A stretch of DNA of 51,452 nucleotides from Calditrichota bacterium. Lineage in GTDB: Bacteria > Electryoneota > AABM5-125-24 > Hatepunaeales > Hatepunaeaceae. Positions 8,821-19,000 of the stretch are shown here, one piece after another; the first letter of the stretch is position 1; every line of letters begins with the position of its first letter. Where the stretch lies: NCBI GenBank assembly GCA_018644935.1, contig JABGPL010000023.1, positions 1 to 51,452 of the forward strand. Direction: 5' to 3'. Both the position numbers and the translations under genes were made by a program. The notes under the pieces are model-generated. The model was not told the origin of the DNA. It worked only from the letters and a program-made list of their open reading frames with translations, and did no database searches.

Positions 8821-8954
8821 GTGAGTCTCCTTTCAGCATAATTTGCTTAAGATAATAAATTGGAGTGAAGATCAAAAGGTATAACTCAGTCGAAATCACC
8901 TAACCTCTAATCATCAGCACAGAGGAATAACGGTTAAACCTCCGTTCTTCTTAT

Positions 8955-8986
8955 CAGAAACCCGGATATGAAGATCCGGGTTTCTG
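8955..8986 (-). terminator. Hairpin downstream of the cus operon, possible terminator
   Basis: A perfect 13-base stem (8955-8967 with 8974-8986, CAGAAACCCGGAT / ATCCGGGTTTCTG) with a 6-base loop lies about 85 bases past the last cus-operon gene (9072-9524, minus strand). Its position suits a terminator. No T-run follows on the minus strand, so it may instead stabilise the 3' end of the transcript or act with Rho. Confidence 0.45.
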
Positions 8987-9071
8987 TCCAATTATCACTA
9001 ATATTGTTTTAGTATTCGAAAACTCAGTGCTAATCCTATCCCACTATGTTTATCTCAACCCAAATTAAATA

Positions 9072-9524
9072 CTACTTACCACATCCGCCACAACTGGATG
9101 CTTTCCCGCTATCGCCATGCTTACAAGAGCTTGAATCACTTTTACACAATTTTACAGGGGTGAGTTTCATCTTGCAGGAAGAGCACTTTTCGGTTTTGGA
9201 ATCACCTTTTACCATAACAGAGCACATTTCGCACCCTTTGGGATTGGATGAACAGAGCTCGGCGGTTTTTTCATCACTCATCTTGCTTAACTTCATCTTG
9301 CACTGAGGGCAGGGAGTATCTGCATCTGCAGAGACTACTTCTGAGTGCATCGGACAGGTGTACAAGGATGCGGTTGCGCATGCTTTTTCGTCGCTTTTAA
9401 CTGAACAACTGGCATTTGAATCCTGCGCTGAGCCTTTTGTCTTACAAGTTCCACAGCAGCCTGCGAATACTAGTGAAGCCGAAAAAATTATTACGGCTGC
9501 AATTGTGAGTATTTTCTTTGACAT
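9072..9524 (-). CDS. Cys-rich heavy-metal-binding lipoprotein of the cus operon
   Basis: The product is 150 residues with a lipoprotein signal peptide ending at Cys23 (VFAGC), followed by CGTC. The first HMBD is at about 55-80 (YTCPMH, CPQCKMKL) and a variant second one at about 97-121 (GCEMC, CSSCKMKL). The C-terminal 25 residues add five more cysteines and a histidine (CKSDSSSCKHGDSG, SSCGGCGK). The cysteine content and operon position (37 bases after cusA, ATG preceded by AGGAG) point to a periplasmic membrane-anchored metal-binding protein that buffers or passes Cu(I)/Ag(I) to the pump. This is inferred from the domain and the context. It plays the role that CusF plays in proteobacteria but is unrelated to it in sequence. 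Confidence 0.85.
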   Translation of the reverse strand: MSKKILTIAAVIIFSASLVFAGCCGTCKTKGSAQDSNASCSVKSDEKACATASLYTCPMHSEVVSADADTPCPQCKMKLSKMSDEKTAELCSSNPKGCEMCSVMVKGDSKTEKCSSCKMKLTPVKLCKSDSSSCKHGDSGKASSCGGCGK

Positions 9525-9560
9525 TTAAATCTCCTGAATAGGTTTTTCTTTGTAAAAAGT

Positions 9561-12500
9561 TTAAAGATCAGCGGAAATTTTTTTCCGTTTGATCAAATAA
9601 TAAATTGCTGGAATTATTAAAAGTGTTAAAAATGTTGAGGTGATTAATCCTCCAACCATCGGTGCTGCTATCCGCTTCATGACTTCTGAACCTGTGGCAG
9701 TACCAAACATAACCGGCAATAGTCCGATCAAGGTCGTTGCAACTGTCATAAGTTTTGGGCGTACCCTGTCTACGGCACCTTCAGTGATGGCAGAGCGTAG
9801 ATCAGATCGAGTATTTAGTCTATCCTCAGCTCCGTAACGATTAAAAGCTTCATCCAGGTAAACGAGCATTACGACCCCCGTCTCGGCAGCAAGCCCGAGC
9901 AATGCTATAAATCCGACAGCGACCGCTACGGAAGTGTTAAATCCAAGGATGTACATCAGCCAGATACCACCGACTAAAGCGAATGGCAGTGTAAGCATTA
10001 CGATCAAGGATTCTGTAATGTTGCCGAAATGTATATAAAGCAGGAAGAAAATGATTAATAACGTAATCGGAATTACAAGTTGAAGACGTTTGGCAGCCCT
10101 CTCCATGTATTCAAATTGTCCCGACCAGACTATTGAGTAACCCGCCGGGAGTTTTATCTCTGCATTAACAGCGGATTGAAGTTTTTCTACAAATCCACCG
10201 ATATCACTGTCGCGAGTATCGACATAGATCCAGACAGTTTTGCGAGCGTTTTCGGTCTTAATCATCGGGGGACCGTCAACGATTGTAATGCTTGCTAATT
10301 GTTCGAGAGGAACGGTGTATCCCGCCATCGTTGGAACACGAACTCTGCGAACATCAGATAAATCATCCCTTCTTTCTCGTGGATACCGAACATTGACCGG
10401 GTATCTAGCCTGTCCTTCTACAGTCCAGGTGATGTTCATGCCTCCTAATGCGGACATAATAACACTCTCGACCGCATCAATAGTCAGACCATGTCTGGCA
10501 ATACGGTCTCTGTCAATCTCAATATCCACATACTTGCCACCAACGATACGCTCTGCATAAGCCGATGTAACACCCGGTACACCGCTGACAATACCCTCTA
10601 TTTCCTCTCCTATTTCCGCAAGTGTGTTCAGATCGTTGCCCATGACCTTGATTCCAACAGGTGTTTTAATACCGGTTGAGAGCATATCAATCCGAGTGCG
10701 GATCGGCATGGTCCATGCATTTGTTAAACCTGGAATTTGAACAGCGGCATCTAATTCTTTTATGAGTGAGTCAATCGTTAACCCTTCACGCCATTTTGAT
10801 TTATCCTGCTCAAGCATAATTGTCGTTTCAATCATAGATAGCGGAGCGGGGTCTGTCGCTGTTTCAGCGCGACCGACTTTACCAAAAACGTGGTGCACCT
10901 CTGGGAATGTCTTGATTATCCTGTCGGTCTGCTGGAGGAGCTCACCAGCCTTCGCTGGAGATATCCCCGGCGGAGTAGTCGGCATATACAGCAAGTCACC
11001 CTCGTTCAGAGGCGGCATAAATTCACTGCCGAGTTTCTTATAAGGCAGAATTGTCAGTGCAATTACCGCAATACTTAAGATGATTACGAGGACCGGGAAC
11101 CGTAATACAAACTTGATGAACGGTCTGTAGACAAAGATAAAGAACCGTGAAATGGGATTCTTCTTTTCTGGTAAAATTTTGCCTCGAATGAAGAAGACCA
11201 TTAACACCGGAATGATCGTTATTGCGAGAATAGCTGAGGTACCCATCGCAAAAGTCTTTGTAAAGGCCAATGGACTGAACATCCGGCCCTCTTGCGCCTG
11301 CAAACTGAATACAGGCAGGAAGCTGACAGTGATTATCAATAAACTAAAGAATAATGCCGGACCAACCTCCCGCGCAGCTTCCGATATTATTTGCACATGG
11401 TCTTTTTTCCCGCGATCTCGTTCGAGGTGTTTGTGTGCATTTTCAACCATTACAACACTCGCATCAACCATCACCCCGACCGCAATCGCTATACCCCCAA
11501 GCGACATTATATTCGCATTTATCCCCATTATCTTCATGATTATGAAGGAGATCAGCACTCCAGCAGGGAGTGTGAATATTGCAACAAACGAGCTAGGTAA
11601 ATGTAGCAGAAATAGTATTGCTATCAATGCAACAACAAGCATTTCCTCAAGTAGTTTTTCCTTCAGAGTGTCAATTGCCCGATGAATTAAAGCACTTCTG
11701 TCATATGCAGAAACAATTTCAACACCTTCTGGAAGCCCGGCCTTCAAATCTTCGATTTTTTCTTTTATTCGGTCAATTACTGCAAGAGCATTTTCACCGA
11801 ATCTGATTATAACGATACCACCAACAACTTCGCCTTCACCATTCCACTCAACTATCCCGCGCCTCATTTCAGGGCCGACTGCGACATCCGCAACCTGCTT
11901 TAAGAGGATGGGCATCCCCCCTGCTCCAACTCCAAGACTGATTTTTTCGATCTGCCGGATTATATCAGCGTTGTTCTCACCATTAAGATAACCCAATCCC
12001 CGAATGAAATATTCTGTTTCAGCAATTTCTATCAGGCGACCACCGACATCGTTGTTTGAGGCTTTGATCGCCATTCGAACTTTCTGTATTGGAATACCGA
12101 GCGATGCGAGTTTGTCAGGATCTACAGTCACCTGATACTGCTTTACAAATCCACCAACGCTGGCGACCTCGGCTACTCCTGGAACGGTCTGCAATTCATA
12201 TCGCAAATACCAATCTTGAAGTGAGCGCAGCTCGGAAAGATCATGTTTATCAGACTTGAGTGCATATTCATATACCCAGCCGAGACCAGTTGCATCAGGA
12301 CCCAATCTTGGTGTTACACCCTGAGGCAATCTGCCAGCAGCCTGATTAAGGTACTCAAGTACTCGACTTCGCGCCCAGTAAAGATCAGTGCCGTCTTCAA
12401 AAATGAGGTAAACCATCCCGAAATTGAAAAAGCTGTAGCCTCTAACATCCTTAACGTAGGGAACAGCAAGAAGTGCTGTTGTCAATGGGTAAATAACCTG

Positions 12501-12695
12501 ATCTTCAACAACCTGTGGCGACTGCCCTGCGTAATCAGCCATTACAATGACCTGAACATCAGATAGGTCAGGAATAGCATCAACGGGGATTGTCAACATT
12601 GCTTGAATTCCGAGCACAACCACAACCAGCGTTACGAGGACAACGATCAACCGATTCCGAATTGAGCCCTCTATTACATTTTCAATAAGGTTCAT
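9561..12695 (-). CDS. cusA: CusA-like heavy-metal efflux RND transporter, Cu(I)/Ag(I) type
   Basis: This 1044-residue inner-membrane proton-driven pump is of normal length for CusA/CzcA. It has the RND plan of two sets of six membrane helices and two large periplasmic loops. Asp411 in the fourth helix (GVMVDASVVMVENAHKH) is the expected proton-relay residue. Three methionines sit where CusA binds its metal: Met571 (GDLLYMP), Met621 (APLSMIETT) and Met671 (RIDMLSTG). The spacing of about 50 residues matches E. coli Met573/623/672, so Cu(I)/Ag(I) is the likely substrate rather than Zn/Co/Cd. The start codon overlaps the stop of the cusB-like gene (ATGA at 12692-12695), indicating translational coupling. 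Confidence 0.95.
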   Translation of the reverse strand: MNLIENVIEGSIRNRLIVVLVTLVVVVLGIQAMLTIPVDAIPDLSDVQVIVMADYAGQSPQVVEDQVIYPLTTALLAVPYVKDVRGYSFFNFGMVYLIFEDGTDLYWARSRVLEYLNQAAGRLPQGVTPRLGPDATGLGWVYEYALKSDKHDLSELRSLQDWYLRYELQTVPGVAEVASVGGFVKQYQVTVDPDKLASLGIPIQKVRMAIKASNNDVGGRLIEIAETEYFIRGLGYLNGENNADIIRQIEKISLGVGAGGMPILLKQVADVAVGPEMRRGIVEWNGEGEVVGGIVIIRFGENALAVIDRIKEKIEDLKAGLPEGVEIVSAYDRSALIHRAIDTLKEKLLEEMLVVALIAILFLLHLPSSFVAIFTLPAGVLISFIIMKIMGINANIMSLGGIAIAVGVMVDASVVMVENAHKHLERDRGKKDHVQIISEAAREVGPALFFSLLIITVSFLPVFSLQAQEGRMFSPLAFTKTFAMGTSAILAITIIPVLMVFFIRGKILPEKKNPISRFFIFVYRPFIKFVLRFPVLVIILSIAVIALTILPYKKLGSEFMPPLNEGDLLYMPTTPPGISPAKAGELLQQTDRIIKTFPEVHHVFGKVGRAETATDPAPLSMIETTIMLEQDKSKWREGLTIDSLIKELDAAVQIPGLTNAWTMPIRTRIDMLSTGIKTPVGIKVMGNDLNTLAEIGEEIEGIVSGVPGVTSAYAERIVGGKYVDIEIDRDRIARHGLTIDAVESVIMSALGGMNITWTVEGQARYPVNVRYPRERRDDLSDVRRVRVPTMAGYTVPLEQLASITIVDGPPMIKTENARKTVWIYVDTRDSDIGGFVEKLQSAVNAEIKLPAGYSIVWSGQFEYMERAAKRLQLVIPITLLIIFFLLYIHFGNITESLIVMLTLPFALVGGIWLMYILGFNTSVAVAVGFIALLGLAAETGVVMLVYLDEAFNRYGAEDRLNTRSDLRSAITEGAVDRVRPKLMTVATTLIGLLPVMFGTATGSEVMKRIAAPMVGGLITSTFLTLLIIPAIYYLIKRKKISADL

Positions 12696-14260
12696 TGACT
12701 GTTCTTCTTCATTTCAGATCGTTGTCGCAATCTACGCTGTATTGCTTCCTGCAATTTAGATTCACTATCAAGCAAGAATTGTGCAGAGGTTACCACTTTT
12801 GTCCCAGCAGACAAACCGAATGTGATTTCAAAGTAATCATCTGTTTCAAGTCCGATCTTTACCTCATTTGGCATAAATCTCCCTTCACCAATTGCAACAA
12901 AGACAATATCTCTTTTTCCGCTACGAATCAGGGCACTCTTTGGTATAGCAACTGCATCTTTACTTGTCCGAGTGTTTATGCGAACATCGACATGCATATC
13001 TGGTTTAAGTTCCTGTCTACTATTGGGAACGACAACTCTAACCTTTGCAGTTCTGGTTTTTTTATCGAGAAATGGATAGATGTATTCGATATGTCCTTCC
13101 ATTGACAGGTCTGGATCGTAGGGTGAAACAATTTCAACAGCGTCGCCCTCATGAACCCAAGGCATTTCATTCTCAAAAACTTGAGCATCTACCCATATCG
13201 AGTTCAAATCGACAATTCGGAACAGGTCCATTCCGGCTTTTACCGCTCCACCTTCCACCGCATTCTTATGCAGAACCACCCCGCTTGCGGGGCTGAAAAT
13301 TGTGAGTGTTCGTTTTACCTTACCTGACCTTTCAAGCTCATCAATTTGATCGTCACTGACATCCCATGATTCCAATCTTCTTCGCGCGGATTCTATTAGA
13401 TTCTGCGAGGTCGTTCTGACTCGTTGGAGGCTACTTCCGGAAAGGAGTTTCGCATTTTTTGCGGCAACCATATATTCTTCCTGAGCGGACACCAGTTGAG
13501 GGCTGTAGATTTCGAGCAGTGCATCGCCCTTGTTTACTTCTGCTCCTGTAACATTAACGTATAGTTTTTCTATCCAACCAGACACCTTTGGGTTAACCCG
13601 ATATTCAAGATCTTCAGCAATTGTGACTATACCATTTGAGCGCAATTCGACTGATAAATCTCTTGATTCGACGAGACTGGTTGTGACTCCGATGTTTTGT
13701 AATGTGACCGGGTCAATTTGAACTGATCCGTCTGAAGAAGCAGAGCCTTTTGCCTTCATCGGTGTCAAGTCCATCGCACAGATTGGACAGGTCCCCGGTT
13801 CCTCTTGAATAACATCCGGGTGCATACCACATGTGTATAGGGTGCCTTCAGGAACTTCTGCCTCTTCCTGTTCCTGATGTGAGGAGTGATCGTGTTTATC
13901 AGGTTTAGGTGGAACGTAGATTGGAGATTCTGTGATTGGTATTAAAGTTGAGCCGGTATTTGGATCTTTTCCCGGACCTTCGTGCACATACATCATATTG
14001 TCTTGACTGGCGTAGATGTTTGAAACAGAAGGTAGTGGTGTCCCCGATTTATGACCATTCAGTTTGCTCAGTGCCATTTTACAATCGCTGCACTGCCCTG
14101 AGCCCTCATTTGCAATCTCAGGGTGCATTGAACATACGTAGGCATCGTCGAATGTTGGTGGCACAGCGCATATTATGGGTGCTGATGTGAGTAAGAAAAG
14201 CACAAATGCTGAACTCAGTATGATTACTGAAAGGATCTTATTCTTGTCGAGTATTTTCAT
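12692..14260 (-). CDS. cusB: CusB-like periplasmic adaptor with two N-terminal heavy-metal-binding domains
   Basis: This is the membrane-fusion component linking the RND pump to the outer-membrane channel. I place the start at ATG 14260, 10 bases after AGGA. An in-frame TTG at 14266 is the alternative. After an export segment come two HMBDs: about 41-67 (YVCSMHPEI, CSDCKM) and about 142-168 (YTCGMHPDV, CPICAMDLTPM). They are separated by a stretch (MYVHEGPGKDP ... PIYVPP) that may be a decayed third module and by a His/Glu linker. The rest is typical adaptor: GIVTIAEDLEYRVNPKVSGWIEKL (barrel-sandwich), an alpha-hairpin, ASGVVLHKNAVEGGAV and a C-terminal membrane-proximal domain. It overlaps cusA by 4 bases. 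Carrying both HMBDs within the adaptor fits metal capture in the periplasm. Confidence 0.92.
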   Translation of the reverse strand: MKILDKNKILSVIILSSAFVLFLLTSAPIICAVPPTFDDAYVCSMHPEIANEGSGQCSDCKMALSKLNGHKSGTPLPSVSNIYASQDNMMYVHEGPGKDPNTGSTLIPITESPIYVPPKPDKHDHSSHQEQEEAEVPEGTLYTCGMHPDVIQEEPGTCPICAMDLTPMKAKGSASSDGSVQIDPVTLQNIGVTTSLVESRDLSVELRSNGIVTIAEDLEYRVNPKVSGWIEKLYVNVTGAEVNKGDALLEIYSPQLVSAQEEYMVAAKNAKLLSGSSLQRVRTTSQNLIESARRRLESWDVSDDQIDELERSGKVKRTLTIFSPASGVVLHKNAVEGGAVKAGMDLFRIVDLNSIWVDAQVFENEMPWVHEGDAVEIVSPYDPDLSMEGHIEYIYPFLDKKTRTAKVRVVVPNSRQELKPDMHVDVRINTRTSKDAVAIPKSALIRSGKRDIVFVAIGEGRFMPNEVKIGLETDDYFEITFGLSAGTKVVTSAQFLLDSESKLQEAIQRRLRQRSEMKKNSQ

Positions 14261-14272
14261 ATTCAAAATATC

Positions 14273-15607
14273 CTAATTCGTAGTATTTTTTGCAGGAAGT
14301 AGATCATCACCGCCAACTAAAGCAGCAAGCGATGCCCTGACCTGTAACCTGTCACGAATCCGTGCTAACCTGTCAAGCCGGGTATTAAAAAGGTTCGACT
14401 CAGCCATTAGTATTGCTTCAAAATCTGCCTTCCCAATTGAGTATGAGTTGGTTGAGGATGCCAAAGTAGCCTCTGATAGTGGTTCAATACTTTCAATGTT
14501 CAAGACAATTTGCTCTGCTAACCTATCATCCTGGTCTATCAGGCTCTGAAGTTGAAATTTGAGCTCTAATTCGAGAGCGTTTTGCTTAAAAACAATTGCT
14601 CTATGATTTGCTGTCATCTGTCGGACAGCCGCATTTTGCCTTTTGTCTCGATGTATTGGCAGGGACATTCCGGCAGAAATGGTTAGCAAATCAGGGCGTT
14701 CCATCCCATTATCAGCATCCTGCCTGAAACCATATGCTGCCCCAAGCTTCAAGTCAGGAATGACAGAACGACGTGCGAGTTCTACTTTCCTTGAAGCCAT
14801 AGCCAATTCAATATTGGACTTCAACCACATTGGGTTCTTTTTGAAGAGTGTCTCCTCCATATCATTTACAATGATCTGAAGGAAAATATCTGGCAGCGAT
14901 TCTGGAGTTGATGGGATGTCATCCGGTTCATTTCCGGTAAGGATAGCAAATTTTCTACTTGTTGTCAGGATCATTTGATGCAAATTAGAACGCTTATCTT
15001 CAAGTTGTGATCTCTTGGTTTCAGCACGAAGAATATCCTGCTGCATACCCTTTCCGGTCTCATACTTGCTTCTGGCAATTACGATAAGATTATCTATCAA
15101 CTCGATATTATTATCAAGTGTAGAAAGAGCTTCTCGAAGGAATGCCCAATGATACCATGTTTTGGTGAGACTCTCCGCGATCATTAACTTACGAGAACGG
15201 AGCGTAACTTCTTTTGTTGCTAAGTTATCTTCCGCGATTTCTGTACGCAGGTCAAGTTTATTGGAGAGTGGAATCATTTGTCCAACACTAATCCATGCTC
15301 CCGTCATCGGTTCTTGATTGAAATCGAAGCTATTTACGGCAAGACTCATCAAACTGACGCCAATTGTGGGATCTTTCCAGACTCCAGCTTGAGATACCTG
15401 CTGTTCAGAAGCAGTGATTCGATTGCGAATTTCTCCTAATCCGGGATTTTTTTCGAATGCTCTTGAGATGTGTTCTCTCAACACAGCATCAGATGATATA
15501 ATTTGAGTACGAGCTCCGTCTGACAACCCAAAAATAAAAAAACATGCCACAAAGAATTGAGTTATCTTTCTGCGCCAGCAAATGTTTGTGAAAATCCGTT
15601 TACTCAT
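14273..15607 (-). CDS. cusC: CusC/TolC-like outer-membrane efflux channel
   Basis: The product is 444 residues of the outer-membrane efflux protein family, starting at ATG with AAGGAG 3 bases upstream. It has an N-terminal export segment (to about residue 35) but no clear lipobox. Two OEP repeats follow, with typical pieces ISRAFEKNPGLGEIRNRI, VSQAGVWKDPTIGVSL, KYETGKGMQQDILRAE and AAYGFRQDADN. The trimeric channel would span the outer membrane and periplasm and complete the tripartite pump with CusB and CusA. It is the first gene of the operon, ending 12 bases before the chosen cusB start. Unlike the E. coli order (cusCFBA), no CusF gene lies between. Confidence 0.88.
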   Translation of the reverse strand: MSKRIFTNICWRRKITQFFVACFFIFGLSDGARTQIISSDAVLREHISRAFEKNPGLGEIRNRITASEQQVSQAGVWKDPTIGVSLMSLAVNSFDFNQEPMTGAWISVGQMIPLSNKLDLRTEIAEDNLATKEVTLRSRKLMIAESLTKTWYHWAFLREALSTLDNNIELIDNLIVIARSKYETGKGMQQDILRAETKRSQLEDKRSNLHQMILTTSRKFAILTGNEPDDIPSTPESLPDIFLQIIVNDMEETLFKKNPMWLKSNIELAMASRKVELARRSVIPDLKLGAAYGFRQDADNGMERPDLLTISAGMSLPIHRDKRQNAAVRQMTANHRAIVFKQNALELELKFQLQSLIDQDDRLAEQIVLNIESIEPLSEATLASSTNSYSIGKADFEAILMAESNLFNTRLDRLARIRDRLQVRASLAALVGGDDLLPAKNTTN

Positions 15608-16005
15608 ATTCTCCTTGAGTCTAATATGGTTTAAAATCCGAGTAACACTGAAACGACGAACTATTGGTACTAAAAGATGGAACGAATGCCGGAAGTAAAA
15701 GTTCCTACATTTTTTAATGCTGGTAAATTGTATTTACCGAGAAGCTATCTTCATATGTAAAAATACTTGAATATTGTAAACTGGATAACATATATCTTGT
15801 CCGACAAAATGCTTTCACATTAGACGAGTACATTTTAAATCTATTGGCAATGAACAAACTAATAAAGAGTGTGGTGAATAAATTTAAAAAGGTAATTTTA
15901 CATCTGATTTTTTCGCACACTTGCAAAATCTTTACTTCGTGAGTATTGTACAGATAGCGCTCGGGCAACTCCTGAGTCAATTCAAATCGTCAATATACCG
16001 TTAGA
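15608..16005. other. Divergent intergenic region between the cus operon and the hybrid kinase
   Basis: About 400 AT-rich bases lie between the first cus gene and the hybrid kinase, and should carry both promoters. I see no convincing metal-regulator operator (no clear CueR/CsoR-type palindrome). An 88-codon minus-strand frame at 15714-15980 has no family signature and is not called. Confidence 0.5.
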
Positions 16006-19000
16006 GTGCACCAATCACGCATGGAACCTATGATAGCAAAACGAGATGTCCTCATCGCTGTCGATGACATTGAATTTCAAAAAGAAATTTCTGTTTATTT
16101 AAGCAAGAACAATTATGATGTAATCTCCGCAAATGATGTCAACTCTACCATAGAAAATGCAAAGAAACACAAGCCATCAGTTGCACTAATTGAGATTAGT
16201 CAGACAGAAAGAAAAGATATCATTCCTATGATCAAGGAGGTTTCCTCTCAAACCGAATGCATAATAATAGCTGAACATGCCTTTGAAATCTCCGCAATTG
16301 AGGCAACTAATATGGGGGTTTTCAATCTTATATTGAAGCCTGTTGATTTGAATCAATTGCTAATCTCTGTTTTGCGAGCTTGCGAAAAACATGACTCTGA
16401 AGAGAAACTAAGATTTTTAAGTCAAATAGCGCAACAGGTAGACGATTCCGTGATTGCTTGCGATCTGGATTATAAAATAATATGGGTAAACCAAGCTTTC
16501 CAGTCGCTTTATGGCTACACGCTGAATGAGGTAGCATTTGAATATCCGGGATTTCTAAACGCTGAACCAAATGCAGATAAAATAGAGGAAATGATACTAA
16601 GTACAATTATCTCCGGGAAGACATGGAAAGGTGAACTCAAGAATAGGAAAAAAGATGGCACAGAATTTCCGATTGATCTATCTATTACACCTCTAAAAGA
16701 CGATCATGGTCAAATCGTTGGCTATGGCAGCTTTCAAAGAGACATTACAAAACGAGTTGGAACAGCAGAAGCTCTAATGGAAAGTGAGCGAAAATACCAT
16801 GAGCTAGTTGACCTTTTACCTCAAACTGTATATGAAATCGATCTGGACGGTAGTGTGACCTTTCTTAATCAGTTTGGCATTGAAGCTTCCGGGTATTCTC
16901 GAGTGGATCTTGAAAAGGGCATCAGTGCATTTCATATTATTGCAGAAAAAGATCATTCAAAACTGAGTCGAAACATTTCATCTGCCAGAGAAGGGGCTGC
17001 GTATATACCGTCCGAATATGAAATAATCAGAAAAGATGGCAGTACCTTTACAGCTCTAATTTATGCCAACTGCATTATGAGAGATAATGTATCTATTGGT
17101 CTCAGAGGAATTCTGATCGATACATCAAAACTAAGAGAGTTAGAGAGAGCTCTCCAACACTCAACTCAAATGTCCAATGATATCTTACAGACTATTCCGT
17201 CAGGTTTATTTACATATCAATTTGAACCACCTGACGAACTCTTCCTCCTGAGTGGTAATCCAGAAGCGGTAAAACTAACGGGAATTGATCTTGAAAAATC
17301 AATTGGCAAAGAGTTCAACGAAATATGGCCAAACGCAATTGAACAAGGAATAACTGAGGCATATTTAGAGGTTGCAAGAACGGGAGTTGCAAACAATGCC
17401 AACGATGTGTTTTATGAGGATGACAGATTTCAAGGCGTATTCAGGATCCGAGTATTCAGGATTCCCAATAATCGGATAGCGGTGGCATTTGAAGATGAAA
17501 GCAAACGTCAAATAGCAGAGTCAGAGCTAAAGAGAAGTGTGAGCAAATTCAGGTCCTATATCGACAATGCACCAGATGGTATCTTTGTAACTGATGGGAA
17601 CGGGATTCATACTGAAGTAAACGAGGGAGCTTGCAACTTAACAGGATACTCGAATCAGGAACTTCTAAAAATGTCTTTGCAGGATCTTATTACTACGCAA
17701 TTTAACAACGACATAATACATGATTTCAAAAACTTATCATCATGCGAAACCTTACAAAAGGAATATCCCTTTATCCTGAAGGATGGCTCAGATGGTTTTA
17801 TGATGTTGGATACTGTCAAACTTGAAGATGATAAGTATCTAACTTTCTGCAAAGATATTACAGTACGAAAACTGACTGAACAGGCGTTACTAAAAAGTAA
17901 AGAAAGACTCCTGCAAACACAAAAAACGGCCAGAATGGGTTTTTGGGAATGGAATTTGAAAGCCGATGAGATTTTCATATCCAATCAGGTGTATGCTCTT
18001 TACGGAATTGATAAAAAGGACACAAGATCGAACCATGAGATATTGTGCGCGATAGTACATCCTGATGACAGGGATAATGTTCATAAAGAACTTAAAAGAG
18101 TTATTAAAGGTCAAGATGAATATGACAATGACCTGAGGATTTTACGTCCTGATGGGAAGATAGTCTGGGCACATGCACAAGCAAAATTAGTTCTTGATGA
18201 GAAAGGCAAACCAGAAAGCTTGCTTGGTTCGATTATTGACATCACCCGTAGGAAAGAAACAGAAGCAGCGTTCTCTGAAAGTGAACGTCGATATAGAAAA
18301 TTGGTTGAAAATATCCCGGTTAAACTATCCCACTACGATGTGAAGAAGAAGAAATATGCTTATTGGAATACCGATGAATTATGGACAGGAATGTCGATTG
18401 ATGAGTGGAACAGCCTTAGTCCTGAAAAACACCTTTCATATATCCATCCGGAAGATGTTCCTCTGGTTCGTGATGCCATCCGTGAATGGGAAAAAACAGG
18501 TCAAAAAGAAACTCTGAAATTTGAATATAGAATTCGAAGTAAAGAGAATGAATACTCATGGTTAGAAAGTTGGATATATAACGAATTCGACGAAAACAAA
18601 AATCATATTTCGACAATACAGCTCTATTGGGACATTACAGAGCGAAAGGAAGTTGAGCAACAACAAAAAAAACTTGCAGCTCGTTTTCAAGAAGCTCAAA
18701 AAAAGGAGAGTCTCAGCATTCTTGCTGGAGGTATTGCCCATGACTTCAATAATATATTAGTCGGAATATTGGGCAATGCCAATTTCGCTCTATCTGACAT
18801 TTCCCCTACCTCACCCTTGCGGGAAAGTATTATCGAGATTGAAAAATCAGCCCAACGTGCTGCAGATTTGACACGGCAAATGCTTGCCTATTCAGGAAAA
18901 GGTCATTTTGTAATTGAAGACTTCAGCCTATCTAAACTCATTGAAGAGATGATTCGCCTTGTAAAAGCATCCATCTCTAAAAAAGCAGAAATCGAACTCA

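Noticed and set aside
15714..15980. 88-codon minus-strand frame upstream of cusC
   Set aside because: It has no recognisable motif, lies in the divergent promoter region and has composition like non-coding AT-rich sequence.
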